DNA from: Pseudarthrobacter sp. fls2-241-R2A-127
GTDB taxonomy: Bacteria; Actinomycetota; Actinomycetes; Actinomycetales; Micrococcaceae
DNA length: 64,000 nucleotides
Reading direction: 5' to 3'
Assembly (NCBI RefSeq): GCF_030209355.1
Contig: NZ_JARVSF010000016.1
Coordinates: 1-64,000 of the forward strand
Below, piece by piece: positions 15,579 through 23,344 of this stretch (position 1 is the stretch's first letter; every line of letters starts with the position of its first letter). The translations under genes were made by a program, and so were the position numbers. The notes beneath the pieces were generated by a model that made no database searches, was not told the origin of the DNA, and was given only the letters and a program-made list of their open reading frames with translations.

Positions 15579-16517
15579 GTGGACTTCCCCCTTAGCAGCT
15601 CAGTGATCCTCGTGGTTGCCGTCGTGCTCTGGATCCTTTGGGTAGCCCCATACGTCCTCCGGAACCGCAGGAGCCAGGTCCAGGCCGTCGGCGACTTCCT
15701 TCCAGAGGTCCCCGCCGATGACAGGCCGGACCAGCCCGCCGGCAAGGTCCTGAACGTCGCCGCCCAGCAGGAGAAAGCCATGGAACCCAGGAAGAGTGCC
15801 GCAGGCGCTGCCAGCACCCCGTCCCCGGCCCGGTTCCGCATCCGGTACGGCCGGACCGCCGTGGCCCTTGCGGGCATGCTGTGCCTGGTGACCGCCTTCA
15901 TCTCAGGTGTGCTCCTTCCCTTCGGTGTGGGATCGGCCGTCCTTCCCCTCACCACTTTTGCGGTGGCCGCCGGATCGGTGGCACTTGTCCGGTGGCTGGC
16001 CGTCCGGGACCGCAAAGCGAAGGTAGACGCTGCCTTCCGGTCCGCCATGAGTGCGCCTGCCCGGCACCAGGAGGCGGACCCCGTCATTCCGCCCAAGCCC
16101 GAAGCCGCTCCGGTCCGGCCCGACAGTCCTCTGTTTGACGCAGAAGCGGGCGAGGCCAAGGCGAAGCCGCTCACTGCCGTGGAGCTGCGTGAGGCGGCCC
16201 TCGCCGTCGCCGTAGCCGCCGGTGACACCAGCGCGGCAGCGGCCGCAGCAGGTGCTCCCGCCGGCACCCCGTGGGAGCCCGTTGAAGTTCCCAAGCCGAC
16301 GTACGTTGAAGCTGCCAAGGCTGAGCGTCCCGAGCCCCTGCCGCTGGAACTCCCGGAAGCTCCCAAAGCAGTTGGCAAGCCGTCGCTGAAGCAGGGGGCT
16401 GCAGCCGGTGCCGAAACCCCGGAGACCGCGTCCCAGCCTGTCGGTTCCCCGCAGTTGACCAAGGCGCAGAGTGCCTTGAGCAACCTCGACGACGTCCTCC
16501 AGCGCCGCCGCGCCTAG
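15579..16517 (+). CDS. Rv0996/GlpR-like membrane protein
   Basis: A 312-residue protein with one N-terminal transmembrane helix (about 7-26), a linker, two further helices (about 94-140) and a long Ala/Pro/Glu-rich cytoplasmic tail ending QSALSNLDDVLQRRRA. Architecture and position after galU and rimJ match Mycobacterium Rv0996 and the Corynebacterium GlpR, a membrane partner of the MoeA-like protein Glp in cell division. The intervening moeA/glp gene is absent from this locus. Homology is inferred from topology, terminal motif and synteny, not from a search. Confidence 0.65.
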   Translation: MDFPLSSSVILVVAVVLWILWVAPYVLRNRRSQVQAVGDFLPEVPADDRPDQPAGKVLNVAAQQEKAMEPRKSAAGAASTPSPARFRIRYGRTAVALAGMLCLVTAFISGVLLPFGVGSAVLPLTTFAVAAGSVALVRWLAVRDRKAKVDAAFRSAMSAPARHQEADPVIPPKPEAAPVRPDSPLFDAEAGEAKAKPLTAVELREAALAVAVAAGDTSAAAAAAGAPAGTPWEPVEVPKPTYVEAAKAERPEPLPLELPEAPKAVGKPSLKQGAAAGAETPETASQPVGSPQLTKAQSALSNLDDVLQRRRA

Positions 16518-16648
16518 GCGGCTGGAAAGCGTTGCCGCCGCTTTGCCGGTCCTGGCGCGCCAATTTGGTGTTGGGCGCCGATTATTTGTAGCCTAAGGAC
16601 ACCGGTTCCGCACCGGCTTGGAGCACCACGCAGGTTGCGGACAATCCC

Positions 16649-16721
16649 GGGGCTATAGCTCAGTTGGTAGAGCGCTTCGTTCGCATCGAAGAGGTCAGGA
16701 GTTCGAATCTCCTTAGCTCCA
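16649..16721 (+). tRNA. tRNA-Ala (anticodon CGC)
   Basis: A 73-nt cloverleaf: acceptor GGGGCTA with TAGCTCC, a D-arm around AGCTCAGTTGGTAGAGC, an anticodon stem CTTCG/CGAAG with loop TTCGCAT (anticodon CGC, reading GCG), and a T-arm containing GTTCGAATC. The discriminator is A and CCA is not encoded. Confidence 0.95.
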
Positions 16722-17013
16722 CAGTTTGTAAGGTTCTATGCCTGCCGGCAGTCCCCGATAGACACTTTGCGCCAGATCTCTGACTGACCACGGGCTTATG
16801 CCTGAGTTCCCATGGGTTCCAGAAAAGCCATACCCCGAAGTTACGCGGCTCCCAAATATGCCGGTCCCCAGCGCGGCGCCAGCAAGTCCCACACCGTCAC
16901 CAACACGGGCTGTCGCCCGCCTTCGGCCGCGCGTCCGGATGGCCGGCCAGCAGAGCAGGCGGCGAGGCCGGATTCCGGTCATGCGGTTATCGCCGCGGGG
17001 TGCGTCCCCGCAG
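16722..17013. other. Intergenic stretch between tRNA-Ala and the DUF4190 gene
   Basis: I see no convincing gene here. A 72-codon plus-strand frame (16798-17016) lacks a ribosome site and its second half is Arg/Pro/Ser-rich, as random high-GC frames are. A short palindrome, CTGCCGGCAG, lies shortly after the tRNA. Confidence 0.5.
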
Positions 17014-17019
17014 TAGACT
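17014..17019 (+). promoter_or_regulatory. -10 element (TAGACT) of the DUF4190 gene
   Basis: The predicted start near 17026 gives a leader of about 25 nt with a purine-rich GGGTGGGGGG ribosome site before ATG 17051. Confidence 0.45.
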
Positions 17020-17050
17020 CGGCCCCAATCGACGAAGGGTGGGGGGACCC

Positions 17051-17332
17051 ATGGAAACGACAGCTGCAGCGCGGACGAACAAGGTCAACGGAATGTCGGT
17101 GGTTTCGCTCGCTTGCGCGGTCGTCGCCGTGGCCGGGCTCGTTTTCATGGGCCTGGCGCTTCTGGCGGTGTTCGCCGTCGGCGCCGGCCACGTGGCACTG
17201 CACCGCATCGAGAAGGACGGCAGCCGCGGCAGGCTCGCAGCGATGTCGGCCCTGGCCCTCGGCTACGCCGTCGGTGTCTTCGGTCTGGCCACCAGCCTCT
17301 GGCTCGTCTTCAGCCTGGCCACCCACTCGTGA
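17051..17332 (+). CDS. DUF4190-type small membrane protein
   Basis: A 93-residue protein with two transmembrane helices (about 18-42 and 64-88) separated by GHVALHRIEKDGSRGRLAAM, the G-x-I-A-L-x-x-I-x-x-x-G-x-x-G-x-x-x-A pattern of DUF4190. Function is unknown. The ATG at 17051 is chosen for its ribosome site; the frame is open further upstream but nothing supports a longer protein. Its stop overlaps the GTG of a truncated HAD-like stub (GTGA), so this was probably once a two-gene unit. Confidence 0.75.
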   Translation: METTAAARTNKVNGMSVVSLACAVVAVAGLVFMGLALLAVFAVGAGHVALHRIEKDGSRGRLAAMSALALGYAVGVFGLATSLWLVFSLATHS

Positions 17333-17412
17333 AGCCGCTCATCCTGCTCGACATCGACGGGGTCCTCAACCCCAAGCGCCTCCGCGACACGGCATCACGC
17401 GTACGCCGCTGA
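17329..17412 (+). pseudogene. Truncated HAD-like hydrolase stub
   Basis: A 27-codon frame starts at a GTG overlapping the previous stop and reads KPLILLDIDGVLNP, the catalytic motif I of HAD-fold hydrolases (nucleophile Asp in DIDGVLNP). It then degenerates into RLRDTASRVRR and stops. The remaining 150 or so residues of a normal protein are missing. The NAD-salvage module begins about 65 bp later, which suggests that module replaced the rest of the gene. Confidence 0.6.
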
Positions 17413-17477
17413 TTCAATGTGGCCATCCAGGGAACCGGTGCCCCGCCGAGGCAGGACTGCTGCTGCAAGCGTGGTTT

Positions 17478-17492
17478 TTATCAAACTGATAA
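17478..17492. promoter_or_regulatory. Candidate NrtR operator 1
   Basis: A perfect inverted repeat TTATCA-AAC-TGATAA in an AT-rich island 46 bp before pnuC. It matches the second site below. NrtR, encoded third in the same module, is the obvious candidate binder. Confidence 0.6.
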
Positions 17493-17510
17493 TTAACCTG
17501 TAGCTTGTAA

Positions 17511-17525
17511 TTGTCAGCTTGATAA
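17511..17525. promoter_or_regulatory. Candidate NrtR operator 2
   Basis: An inverted repeat TTGTCA-GCT-TGATAA with one mismatch between arms. Its centre is 33 bp from that of operator 1, about three helical turns, so both sites face the same side of the DNA. Confidence 0.6.
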
Positions 17526-17537
17526 TTACGAAATGGA

Positions 17538-18206
17538 ATGACGATGACAACGCTGCTCGACTGGATGAACTCCCCGGCAATCCCCAACCTGCTCGGCGCC
17601 CCCGTGAGCTGGATCGAGGTCATCGGCTTCGTTACCGGCGGGGCATGCGTCTATGGAGTGGCCCGGCAGAAGCTCTGGAACTGGCCCATCGGCATCCTGA
17701 ACAACATCGCGTTCATCATCCTGTTCCTCGGCGCCGGACTCTACGGTGAAACCATCCTTCAAGTGATCTTCGCGGCTGTCGCCATTTACGGCTGGATCAA
17801 CTGGATCCGCGGTAACGCCGACACGGCCGCCAAGGACGACCTGCCCATCCGGGACGCCGGCGGCAAAGAAGCCCTCCTGGGCATCGCCGCAACCCTCGTT
17901 GGCACGGCCGCCATCGCCATGGTCCTCACCCACGGCACCAATTCCCAGGTGCCTTGGCCCGACGCCTTCGTCCTGACCGCGTCCCTGCTGGCCACCTACG
18001 GCCAGGCCAAGAAGATCTTCCAGCACTGGTACGTCTGGATCCTCATCGACGTTGTCTCCATTCCGCTTTACTTCAGTCGCGGATTGGCCCTGACCGGCAT
18101 CCTGTACATCGGCTTCCTGGCCCTCTGCATCTACGGCCTCATCGACTGGAAGCGAACCCGCACCACTGAGACCATCGCCCCCACCACCGTCCCGGCAGGA
18201 GCCTGA
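17538..18206 (+). CDS. pnuC: Nicotinamide riboside transporter PnuC
   Basis: A 222-residue membrane protein with about seven helices that imports ribosylnicotinamide. PnuC hallmarks are WNWPIGILNNIAFI (about 50-63), YGWINWIRG (about 86-94) and WYVWILIDVVSIPLYFSRG (about 171-189). It heads the pnuC-nadR-nrtR module; nadR starts two bases after its stop. ATG 17538 and ATG 17544 are both possible; the second sits better behind AAATGGA. Two palindromic operators immediately upstream predict repression when NAD is plentiful. Confidence 0.92.
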   Translation: MTMTTLLDWMNSPAIPNLLGAPVSWIEVIGFVTGGACVYGVARQKLWNWPIGILNNIAFIILFLGAGLYGETILQVIFAAVAIYGWINWIRGNADTAAKDDLPIRDAGGKEALLGIAATLVGTAAIAMVLTHGTNSQVPWPDAFVLTASLLATYGQAKKIFQHWYVWILIDVVSIPLYFSRGLALTGILYIGFLALCIYGLIDWKRTRTTETIAPTTVPAGA

Positions 18207-18207
18207 C

Positions 18208-19314
18208 ATGTTCACCCAGTCCATGGTCATCGGCAAGTTCTGCCCGCCGCACGCCGGCCACGCCCACCTGATCGCCGCTGCCGCCGCGCAGTCCACCAAG
18301 GTTGCCGTCCTCGTTCTGGGCAACCGGTTCGAATCCATCACCGTCACCGAACGGGCCGAATGGCTGGCCGCCGAATTCCAGGACACCAACGTCCAGGTGA
18401 TCGCCATGCCGAACGACTGCCCCGAGGACTACCACTCCGAGGAAATCTGGAAGGCCCAGAACGAGCTCATGCGCCTGGCCCTGAAATCCCACGGGATTAC
18501 CAGCATCGACGCAGTCTTCAGTTCCGAGGAATACGGCGCCCAGCTCGCCGGCTACTTCAGCGCCGAGCACGTCCTCGTGGACCTGACCCGGGCCACCTAC
18601 CCGGTCAGCGGCACGTTCTGCCGCGACGACCTGGGCGCAGCCTGGCCGTACGTGATCGCCCCGGCCCGGCAGGCGCTGGCCACCCGCATCATCATCGTCG
18701 GCGCCGAATCCACCGGCACCACCACCCTCACCAAAGCCCTCATGGAGCATTACCGCCCCCGGTTCCCCCGAATCGCCGACGTCCCGGAATACGGCCGGGA
18801 CTACACCTACGAAAAGTTCTACGCACTCCGCGCCCAACACCCGGATGCCGAGCTGGCGGACATGGAATGGACCGCCCAGGACTTCAGCGTCATCGCCACC
18901 CGCTAGAACCAGATGGAGAATGAAGCGGCCGATGCCTGCCCGCTGGTCATCGCCGACACCGACTCCCTCGCCACCACCTTGTGGGAACGGTTCTACCTGG
19001 GGGAGCGCAGCCACGGCTCCTACAACGCCATGGACCACCTGCCCCGCCGGGACCTCTACCTCGTCACCGACCACGACGGCGTCGATTTTGAAGACGACGG
19101 GTGGCGCGAGGGGGAGCACCGACGGGCCGGGATGACCGAATGGTTCAAGCAGACCCTCACCGAGGAAGGCCACTCGTGGATACTGGTCACTGGTGAGCAC
19201 AGCCGTCGGATGAAGACCGCCACCGAGATCATTGACCTGGTCCTCGCCCAGCGGAACGGCTTCACCTCCCCACCTTGGGCTACCCGGACCGTCCTGGAAG
19301 GAACCACTGCATGA
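18208..19314 (+). pseudogene. nadR: NadR-like NMN adenylyltransferase/ribosylnicotinamide kinase, interrupted by an amber codon
   Basis: One continuous frame of 368 residues broken only by a TAG at 18904-18906 (codon 233). Residues 1-155 are a nucleotidyltransferase domain (MVIGKFCPPHAGHAHLIAAA, with HAGH as the HxGH motif). From 160 the kinase domain begins with IIIVGAESTGTTTLTKALME, where Thr replaces the usual P-loop Lys. After the stop the same frame continues NQMENEAADACPLVIADTDS to a normal end at 19312-19314. A CAG-to-TAG change would explain the break. The truncated product keeps the adenylyltransferase domain but loses most of the kinase. The stop overlaps nrtR (ATGA). Confidence 0.85.
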
Positions 19315-20060
19315 ACGGCTCGGAGGCCGAGAAGGACTACCTCCAGTCCTACCAGCCGGGTGATTACCCGTCGGTCGCTCTGACCGCTGACCTGGTGGTC
19401 TTCGCGGTCAGCGGCGGCGTGCTCCAGGTGGCTTTGGTGCGCCGCGGCAGCCACCCCTTCAAGGGCCAGCTGGCTCTGCCCGGTGGGTTCGTCGGCCCCA
19501 TGGAATCCGCAGACGACGCCGCACACCGGGAACTGGCCGAGGAAACAGGGCTGGATTTGGGGCACCTCCCGGTCCACATCGAACAGTTGGCGACCTACAG
19601 CGCTCCGCTCCGAGACCCGCGCATGCGTGTGGTCTCCGTCGCCCACCTGGTCCTGCTGGCCACCGACGGCACGCTGCCCGACGTTACCGGGGGGAGCGAC
19701 GCGGCCGACGCCGGCTGGTATCCGGTCTATGAAATCCTCACCGGAAAGCGCACCTCCCTGGCCTTTGACCACTCCCTGATCCTGCTCGAGGGCCTGAACC
19801 GGCTGGCCGGCAAGATGGAATACACCACTGTGGGCAGCCAGCTGCTGCCCGGGGAGTTCACACTGACGCAGTTGCGCACCGTCTACGAGGCAGTCTGGAA
19901 CGCACCGATGGCACCCGGGAATTTCACCCGGAAGATGACACCCCAGCTGGAGGACACTGGGAAGAAGACCAGGGCCGCGGCCGGGGGAGCGCCGGCTGCC
20001 CTGTTCCGGGCCACCGAGGGGCATATCCACCCGCCCCTGGCTCGACCTCGGGGCCAATAA
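19311..20060 (+). CDS. nrtR: NrtR family transcriptional regulator (Nudix-like sensor with winged helix)
   Basis: A 249-residue protein. Residues about 20-150 form a Nudix-like domain (TADLVVFAVSGGVLQVALVR, with the Nudix-box region GGFVGPMESADDAAHRELAE then ETGLDL). The C-terminal segment GEFTLTQLRTVYEAVWNAPM and NFTRKM is the winged-helix signature of NrtR, which represses NAD biosynthesis genes and releases DNA on binding ADP-ribose-type ligands. ATG 19311 overlaps the nadR stop, behind GGAAGG. The tandem palindromes before pnuC are its likely sites. Confidence 0.88.
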   Translation: MNGSEAEKDYLQSYQPGDYPSVALTADLVVFAVSGGVLQVALVRRGSHPFKGQLALPGGFVGPMESADDAAHRELAEETGLDLGHLPVHIEQLATYSAPLRDPRMRVVSVAHLVLLATDGTLPDVTGGSDAADAGWYPVYEILTGKRTSLAFDHSLILLEGLNRLAGKMEYTTVGSQLLPGEFTLTQLRTVYEAVWNAPMAPGNFTRKMTPQLEDTGKKTRAAAGGAPAALFRATEGHIHPPLARPRGQ

Positions 20061-20150
20061 GCAGCTGCGTGCAACCGTGGCGGCCCTTGCCGCAGCAGGT
20101 TGATGGGCGAAACGCAGTCGAATGCCCGGTCCGCTGCAGCCGGCCGGGCC

Positions 20151-20156
20151 TAGAGT
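20151..20156 (+). promoter_or_regulatory. -10 element (TAGAGT) of a 50-residue membrane protein gene, leaderless
   Basis: TAGAGT plus six bases leads to ATG 20163. This helps to show that the short frame is a gene. Confidence 0.55.
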
Positions 20157-20162
20157 GGCCCC

Positions 20163-20315
20163 ATGGGAATAATCATCGGACTTCTTGTCATTTGGCTCAT
20201 TCTGTCAATCCTCGGCTTCGTCGTGAAGGGCCTGCTCTGGCTCGCCATCATCGGCCTGGTCCTGTTCGTCGCAACGGGCGTCTGGGGTTGGCTCAAGCGC
20301 AGGACCAACGCCTGA
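20163..20315 (+). CDS. Small hydrophobic membrane protein (50 residues)
   Basis: A 50-residue protein, almost entirely hydrophobic: MGIIIGLLVIWLILSILGFV, then VKGLLWLAIIGLVLFVATGV, ending WGWLKRRTNA. It looks like two short transmembrane segments with a Lys between them and a basic cytoplasmic end. Similar tiny proteins are common in actinobacteria and have no known role. Support comes from the precise leaderless promoter and the hydrophobic pattern. It converges on corA across a shared hairpin. Confidence 0.75.
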   Translation: MGIIIGLLVIWLILSILGFVVKGLLWLAIIGLVLFVATGVWGWLKRRTNA

Positions 20316-20345
20316 CCTGACCGCGGCCGGCCACAACGCATTTCC

Positions 20346-20387
20346 CGCCCGGGGCAGCGCCTTCCACGAAAGGTGCGGCCCCGGGCG
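20346..20387. terminator. Bidirectional hairpin between convergent genes
   Basis: CGCCCGGGGC (20346-20355) pairs perfectly with GCCCCGGGCG (20378-20387), and an inner 7-bp stem with one G-U pair extends it. It separates the small hydrophobic protein gene from corA. Confidence 0.65.
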
Positions 20388-20393
20388 TCCGGC

Positions 20394-21389
20394 TTAAATC
20401 CAGCCCTTTTTCTTGAAGACTCCATACATGAGTGCCGCAACGGCCACCATCAGGCCCAGCGCCATCGGGTAGCCCGCGGGCCAGTGCAGTTCGGGCATGT
20501 TGTCGAAGTTCATGCCATAGATGCCGGCAACGAACGACGGTGCGAACAGGATGGCCGCCCACGATGAGATCTTCTTGACCTGTTCGTTCTGCTCGGCGCT
20601 GGCCTCGTTCTGCCGGTTGGCCGTCAGCGTTCCATCCAGGGTCAGGGCGTTCTGCAACAGATCGCGGAAGGAGTCTGCCCGGGAGATAACCCGTTCAACG
20701 TGGTCTTCAACGTCCCGCAGGCTGTGCCGCAGGTCGGTCTCCACCCCGTACTTCTCGAAACCGCGCTTCAGCTGGTCCATCATCTCCGGCAGCGGGTGGA
20801 TGGCGCGCTGGAACTGGATGACTTCCCGGGCCAGTTCGTAAATCCGGCGGGATACCGAGGCGTCTCCGCCAAACAGCTGGTCCTCGATCTCGTCTATGTC
20901 GTTCTCGAGTCCGGCCACCACCGGTGCATAATCGTCCACCACCCGGTCCAGGAGGGCATACAGCACCGCTTCGGGCCCATGCTGCAGGAGGTCGGGCCGT
21001 GCCTCAAGCCGTTGCCGCACCCTGGCGACTCCGGCCGTTTCGGCGTGCCGCACCGTCACCACGAAGTTCTTGCCGGTGAAGACGTGGAGCTCACCAAACT
21101 CCACTGTTTCGTCGGCGTCCACGTAGCGGGCAGGGCGCAGCACGGTGAAGAGATTGTCGTCGTACCGCTCCAGTTTGGGCCTTTGGTGGGCTGAGACTGC
21201 ATCCTCCACCGCCAGGCCGTGCAGTCCGAATTCCGCCGCCACAGCCGCCATTTCTTCCGCTGTGGGCCGGTAGAGCCCGATCCACGCCATGCCACCGTGC
21301 CGGGCGAGTGTTTCAAAGGTCTGCTCCAGGCTTTCGGGCTCCGCGTGGCGGACGCCGTTGACGTAGACGGCGTTATCGATGATGGTCAT
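20394..21389 (-). CDS. corA: CorA family divalent cation transporter
   Basis: A 331-residue magnesium/cobalt channel. It has a large N-terminal cytoplasmic domain (VYVNGVRHAEPESLEQTFET onward), a long coiled stalk (about 200-270) and two C-terminal transmembrane helices joined by the selectivity motif GIYGMNF (about 289-295), ending VAALMYGVFKKKGWI. Motif and length are complete. The ATG at 21389 is adjacent to the stop of an upstream Lrp-family gene, but a TAGGAT seven bases before the ATG suggests its own leaderless promoter. Confidence 0.95.
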   Translation of the reverse strand: MTIIDNAVYVNGVRHAEPESLEQTFETLARHGGMAWIGLYRPTAEEMAAVAAEFGLHGLAVEDAVSAHQRPKLERYDDNLFTVLRPARYVDADETVEFGELHVFTGKNFVVTVRHAETAGVARVRQRLEARPDLLQHGPEAVLYALLDRVVDDYAPVVAGLENDIDEIEDQLFGGDASVSRRIYELAREVIQFQRAIHPLPEMMDQLKRGFEKYGVETDLRHSLRDVEDHVERVISRADSFRDLLQNALTLDGTLTANRQNEASAEQNEQVKKISSWAAILFAPSFVAGIYGMNFDNMPELHWPAGYPMALGLMVAVAALMYGVFKKKGWI

Positions 21390-21884
21390 TCAGGAAATCC
21401 TAGTCGTCGCGGATGCGGCGTTGCTGAGGCCGCTGATGAGGGGCTCGGTCCGGTACGGGATATGGGTGTGCAGGGCCAGTACCGTCTCGGTCCGAATGAC
21501 CCCCTTGATCCTCAGGACCTGGCGCAGGGAGGCCTGGAGATTGTGCGTATCCGTGGCCACCACCCGGCACCAGACGTCCCCGCGGCCGGAGATTTCATGG
21601 ACCTCCAGGACCTGCGGGATGAGCCGCAGCGCTGCCACCACCCCGTCGAGTTCGCGGTGGGAGACTTCGATGGTCACGAAGGCCACCACGTCGTAGCCCA
21701 CGGCATCAAGGTCCACCTCGCGCCCGCCCGGACGCAGGACCCCTGCGCGGAGCAGGCGACGCACCCGGGACTGGGCAGTATTCCTTGCGATGCCCAGGGA
21801 TTCGCTGAGTTCGCCGATTTGTGCCCGCGGATCCCTGATGAGGGCCAGGAGGATCTTCAGGTCTGTGGGGTCCAACTTGTTCAC
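21390..21884 (-). CDS. Lrp/AsnC family transcriptional regulator
   Basis: A 164-residue regulator with an N-terminal HTH (LDPTDLKILLALIRDPRAQI, then GELSESLGIARNTAQSRVRR) and a C-terminal RAM ligand-binding domain. It probably senses an amino acid. The GTG at 21884 is chosen because GGAGAG lies eight bases upstream; a GTG at 21893 is the alternative. It is divergent from an MFS exporter gene at 22055 with a 170-bp AT-richer gap, so it may control that gene. Its stop abuts corA. Confidence 0.88.
   Translation of the reverse strand: MNKLDPTDLKILLALIRDPRAQIGELSESLGIARNTAQSRVRRLLRAGVLRPGGREVDLDAVGYDVVAFVTIEVSHRELDGVVAALRLIPQVLEVHEISGRGDVWCRVVATDTHNLQASLRQVLRIKGVIRTETVLALHTHIPYRTEPLISGLSNAASATTRIS
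21397..21402 (-). promoter_or_regulatory. corA -10 element (TAGGAT), leaderless
   Basis: On the minus strand, TAGGAT plus seven bases precedes the corA ATG, and it lies within the last codons of the Lrp gene. Confidence 0.4.
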
Positions 21885-22054
21885 GATCGTCACTCTCCAG
21901 CACATTTGGAGCCGATATTTGATGATTATGCTCAATTATCCATTGATGAACTGTTTGATCACGCAATCCTGCCCCACTCTTGAAGCATCACAGTTGTATC
22001 CGCGCCCGGCGTCCCACAAGGACTGTCCGCCGCGGCGATCCCTAAGGCGGCACG

Positions 22055-23302
22055 ATGACGGTTTTCAGTGAACTGCGCATGCGCCCGGCAGCGGCCACGA
22101 GCGCCGGGTGGAATGCCTCCACCACGGCCCGGCTGGTTATTTCGGGCGCGGTCATTTTCATGCTCCTCGTGGGCGCCAACCTGGCCACGCCGCTGTACCC
22201 CCTCCTGCAGTCCCGCCTTGGACTCTCAAGCCTGGATGTCACTGCAGCGTTTGCCAGCTACGTCCTTGCGCTGGTGGGCACATTGCTGCTGGCCGGCCAC
22301 TGGTCGGACCACATTGGCCGGCGGGCAGCCCTACTGGTGGCTGTGTTGACAGGCCTGGCCGGCGGCTGGATCTTCGCGGAAGCGCAGACGCTCGCCGGGC
22401 TCTGCGCCGGGAGGGCCCTGCAGGGAACTGCTGTGGCCCTTGCCACCGGAGCCAGTGCCGCCGCCCTGCGGGAGCTGCTTCCGTCCCGGCCGGAGTGGGC
22501 ATCCCGCTTCACGCTCCTGGCGTCCTCGGGGGGCGTCGCGGCAGGCCCGGTCATCGGCGGCCTGCTGTCGCTGCTTCCCGGCGCCACCACGGCCCCGTAC
22601 GTCGTCCACTCCCTGCTGCTCGCCGGGCTCCTCGTTCCGCTGTACCTGATCCGCGCACGCCCTGCCATCTTGGCCCCAGCCCCGACCCGTCCGCTTCACG
22701 CCCTGGCGCCCCGGCGCCCTTCCGTTTCACGCCAGGCGCGCGGAGCCTTCTGGCTGGCATCCGGCGTCGGCTTCCTCAGCTTCGCCGTGTTCGGCTTCAG
22801 TCTCTCGCTGGCTCCGGGCTACTTCGCCCAGGTCCTTGCCACGAATTCCAGGCCGCTGATCGGCATCCTGGCAGGGTTGCCCCTGGGGGCTTCGGCCTTG
22901 AGCCAACTGGTCACGGTGCGAAGCCGGTTCACGGTTCCGGCAGGCCTTGCCGTCCTTGGCGTTTCGGTAGTGATGCTGGGAGCAGCCGGTGCCTGGCACA
23001 GCCCTGTGCTGCTGGTGGCCGCTGCGGTCGCCGCCGGTGTGGGGCAGGGGCTGGCGTTCCGGACCGTGTTCAATGACGTCGCGGCCAGGGTGGAGCCGGC
23101 CAGGCACGCCCAGATCATCAGCACCGTCTACGTCATTACCTATTTGGGCAGCGCGGTCCCGGTCCTTGGCCTGGGGTGGGCCAGCGCAGCGATCGGGATG
23201 GGCGCTGCGGTCCAGGGCTTCGTACTGGTATGCGGCGCTGCGGCGCTGGCACTCTCTGCCACGACGTTCGTCCAGTCTGTCAGGCGGCGGTCCGCCGCCT
23301 GA
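22055..23302 (+). CDS. MFS transporter
   Basis: A 415-residue, 12-helix major facilitator. The loop after helix 2 reads GHWSDHIGRRAALLVAV (about 90-106), the MFS motif A. The N-terminal GANLATPLYPLLQSRLGLSS resembles drug or metabolite efflux permeases. The substrate is unknown. It lies between two Lrp/AsnC genes, one divergent and one convergent, which would suit an exporter controlled by amino-acid signals. A weak TAAGGC six bases before the ATG may be a leaderless -10. Confidence 0.85.
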   Translation: MTVFSELRMRPAAATSAGWNASTTARLVISGAVIFMLLVGANLATPLYPLLQSRLGLSSLDVTAAFASYVLALVGTLLLAGHWSDHIGRRAALLVAVLTGLAGGWIFAEAQTLAGLCAGRALQGTAVALATGASAAALRELLPSRPEWASRFTLLASSGGVAAGPVIGGLLSLLPGATTAPYVVHSLLLAGLLVPLYLIRARPAILAPAPTRPLHALAPRRPSVSRQARGAFWLASGVGFLSFAVFGFSLSLAPGYFAQVLATNSRPLIGILAGLPLGASALSQLVTVRSRFTVPAGLAVLGVSVVMLGAAGAWHSPVLLVAAAVAAGVGQGLAFRTVFNDVAARVEPARHAQIISTVYVITYLGSAVPVLGLGWASAAIGMGAAVQGFVLVCGAAALALSATTFVQSVRRRSAA

Positions 23303-23344
23303 CAGACGGCATCACCAGGTAAGTCCGTTCCCGGCCCGGTGCCG

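Noticed and set aside
16798..17016. A 72-codon plus-strand frame after tRNA-Ala
   Set aside because: No ribosome site, no promoter, and its second half is random-looking Arg/Ser/Pro sequence.
17416..17537. Riboswitch upstream of pnuC
   Set aside because: The leader is short and explained by two protein-type palindromes; no extended conserved secondary structure is evident.
16649..20060. Classical genomic island at tRNA-Ala with integrase and attachment repeats
   Set aside because: No integrase gene and no repeat of the tRNA 3' end was found nearby; the module is only a possible replacement.
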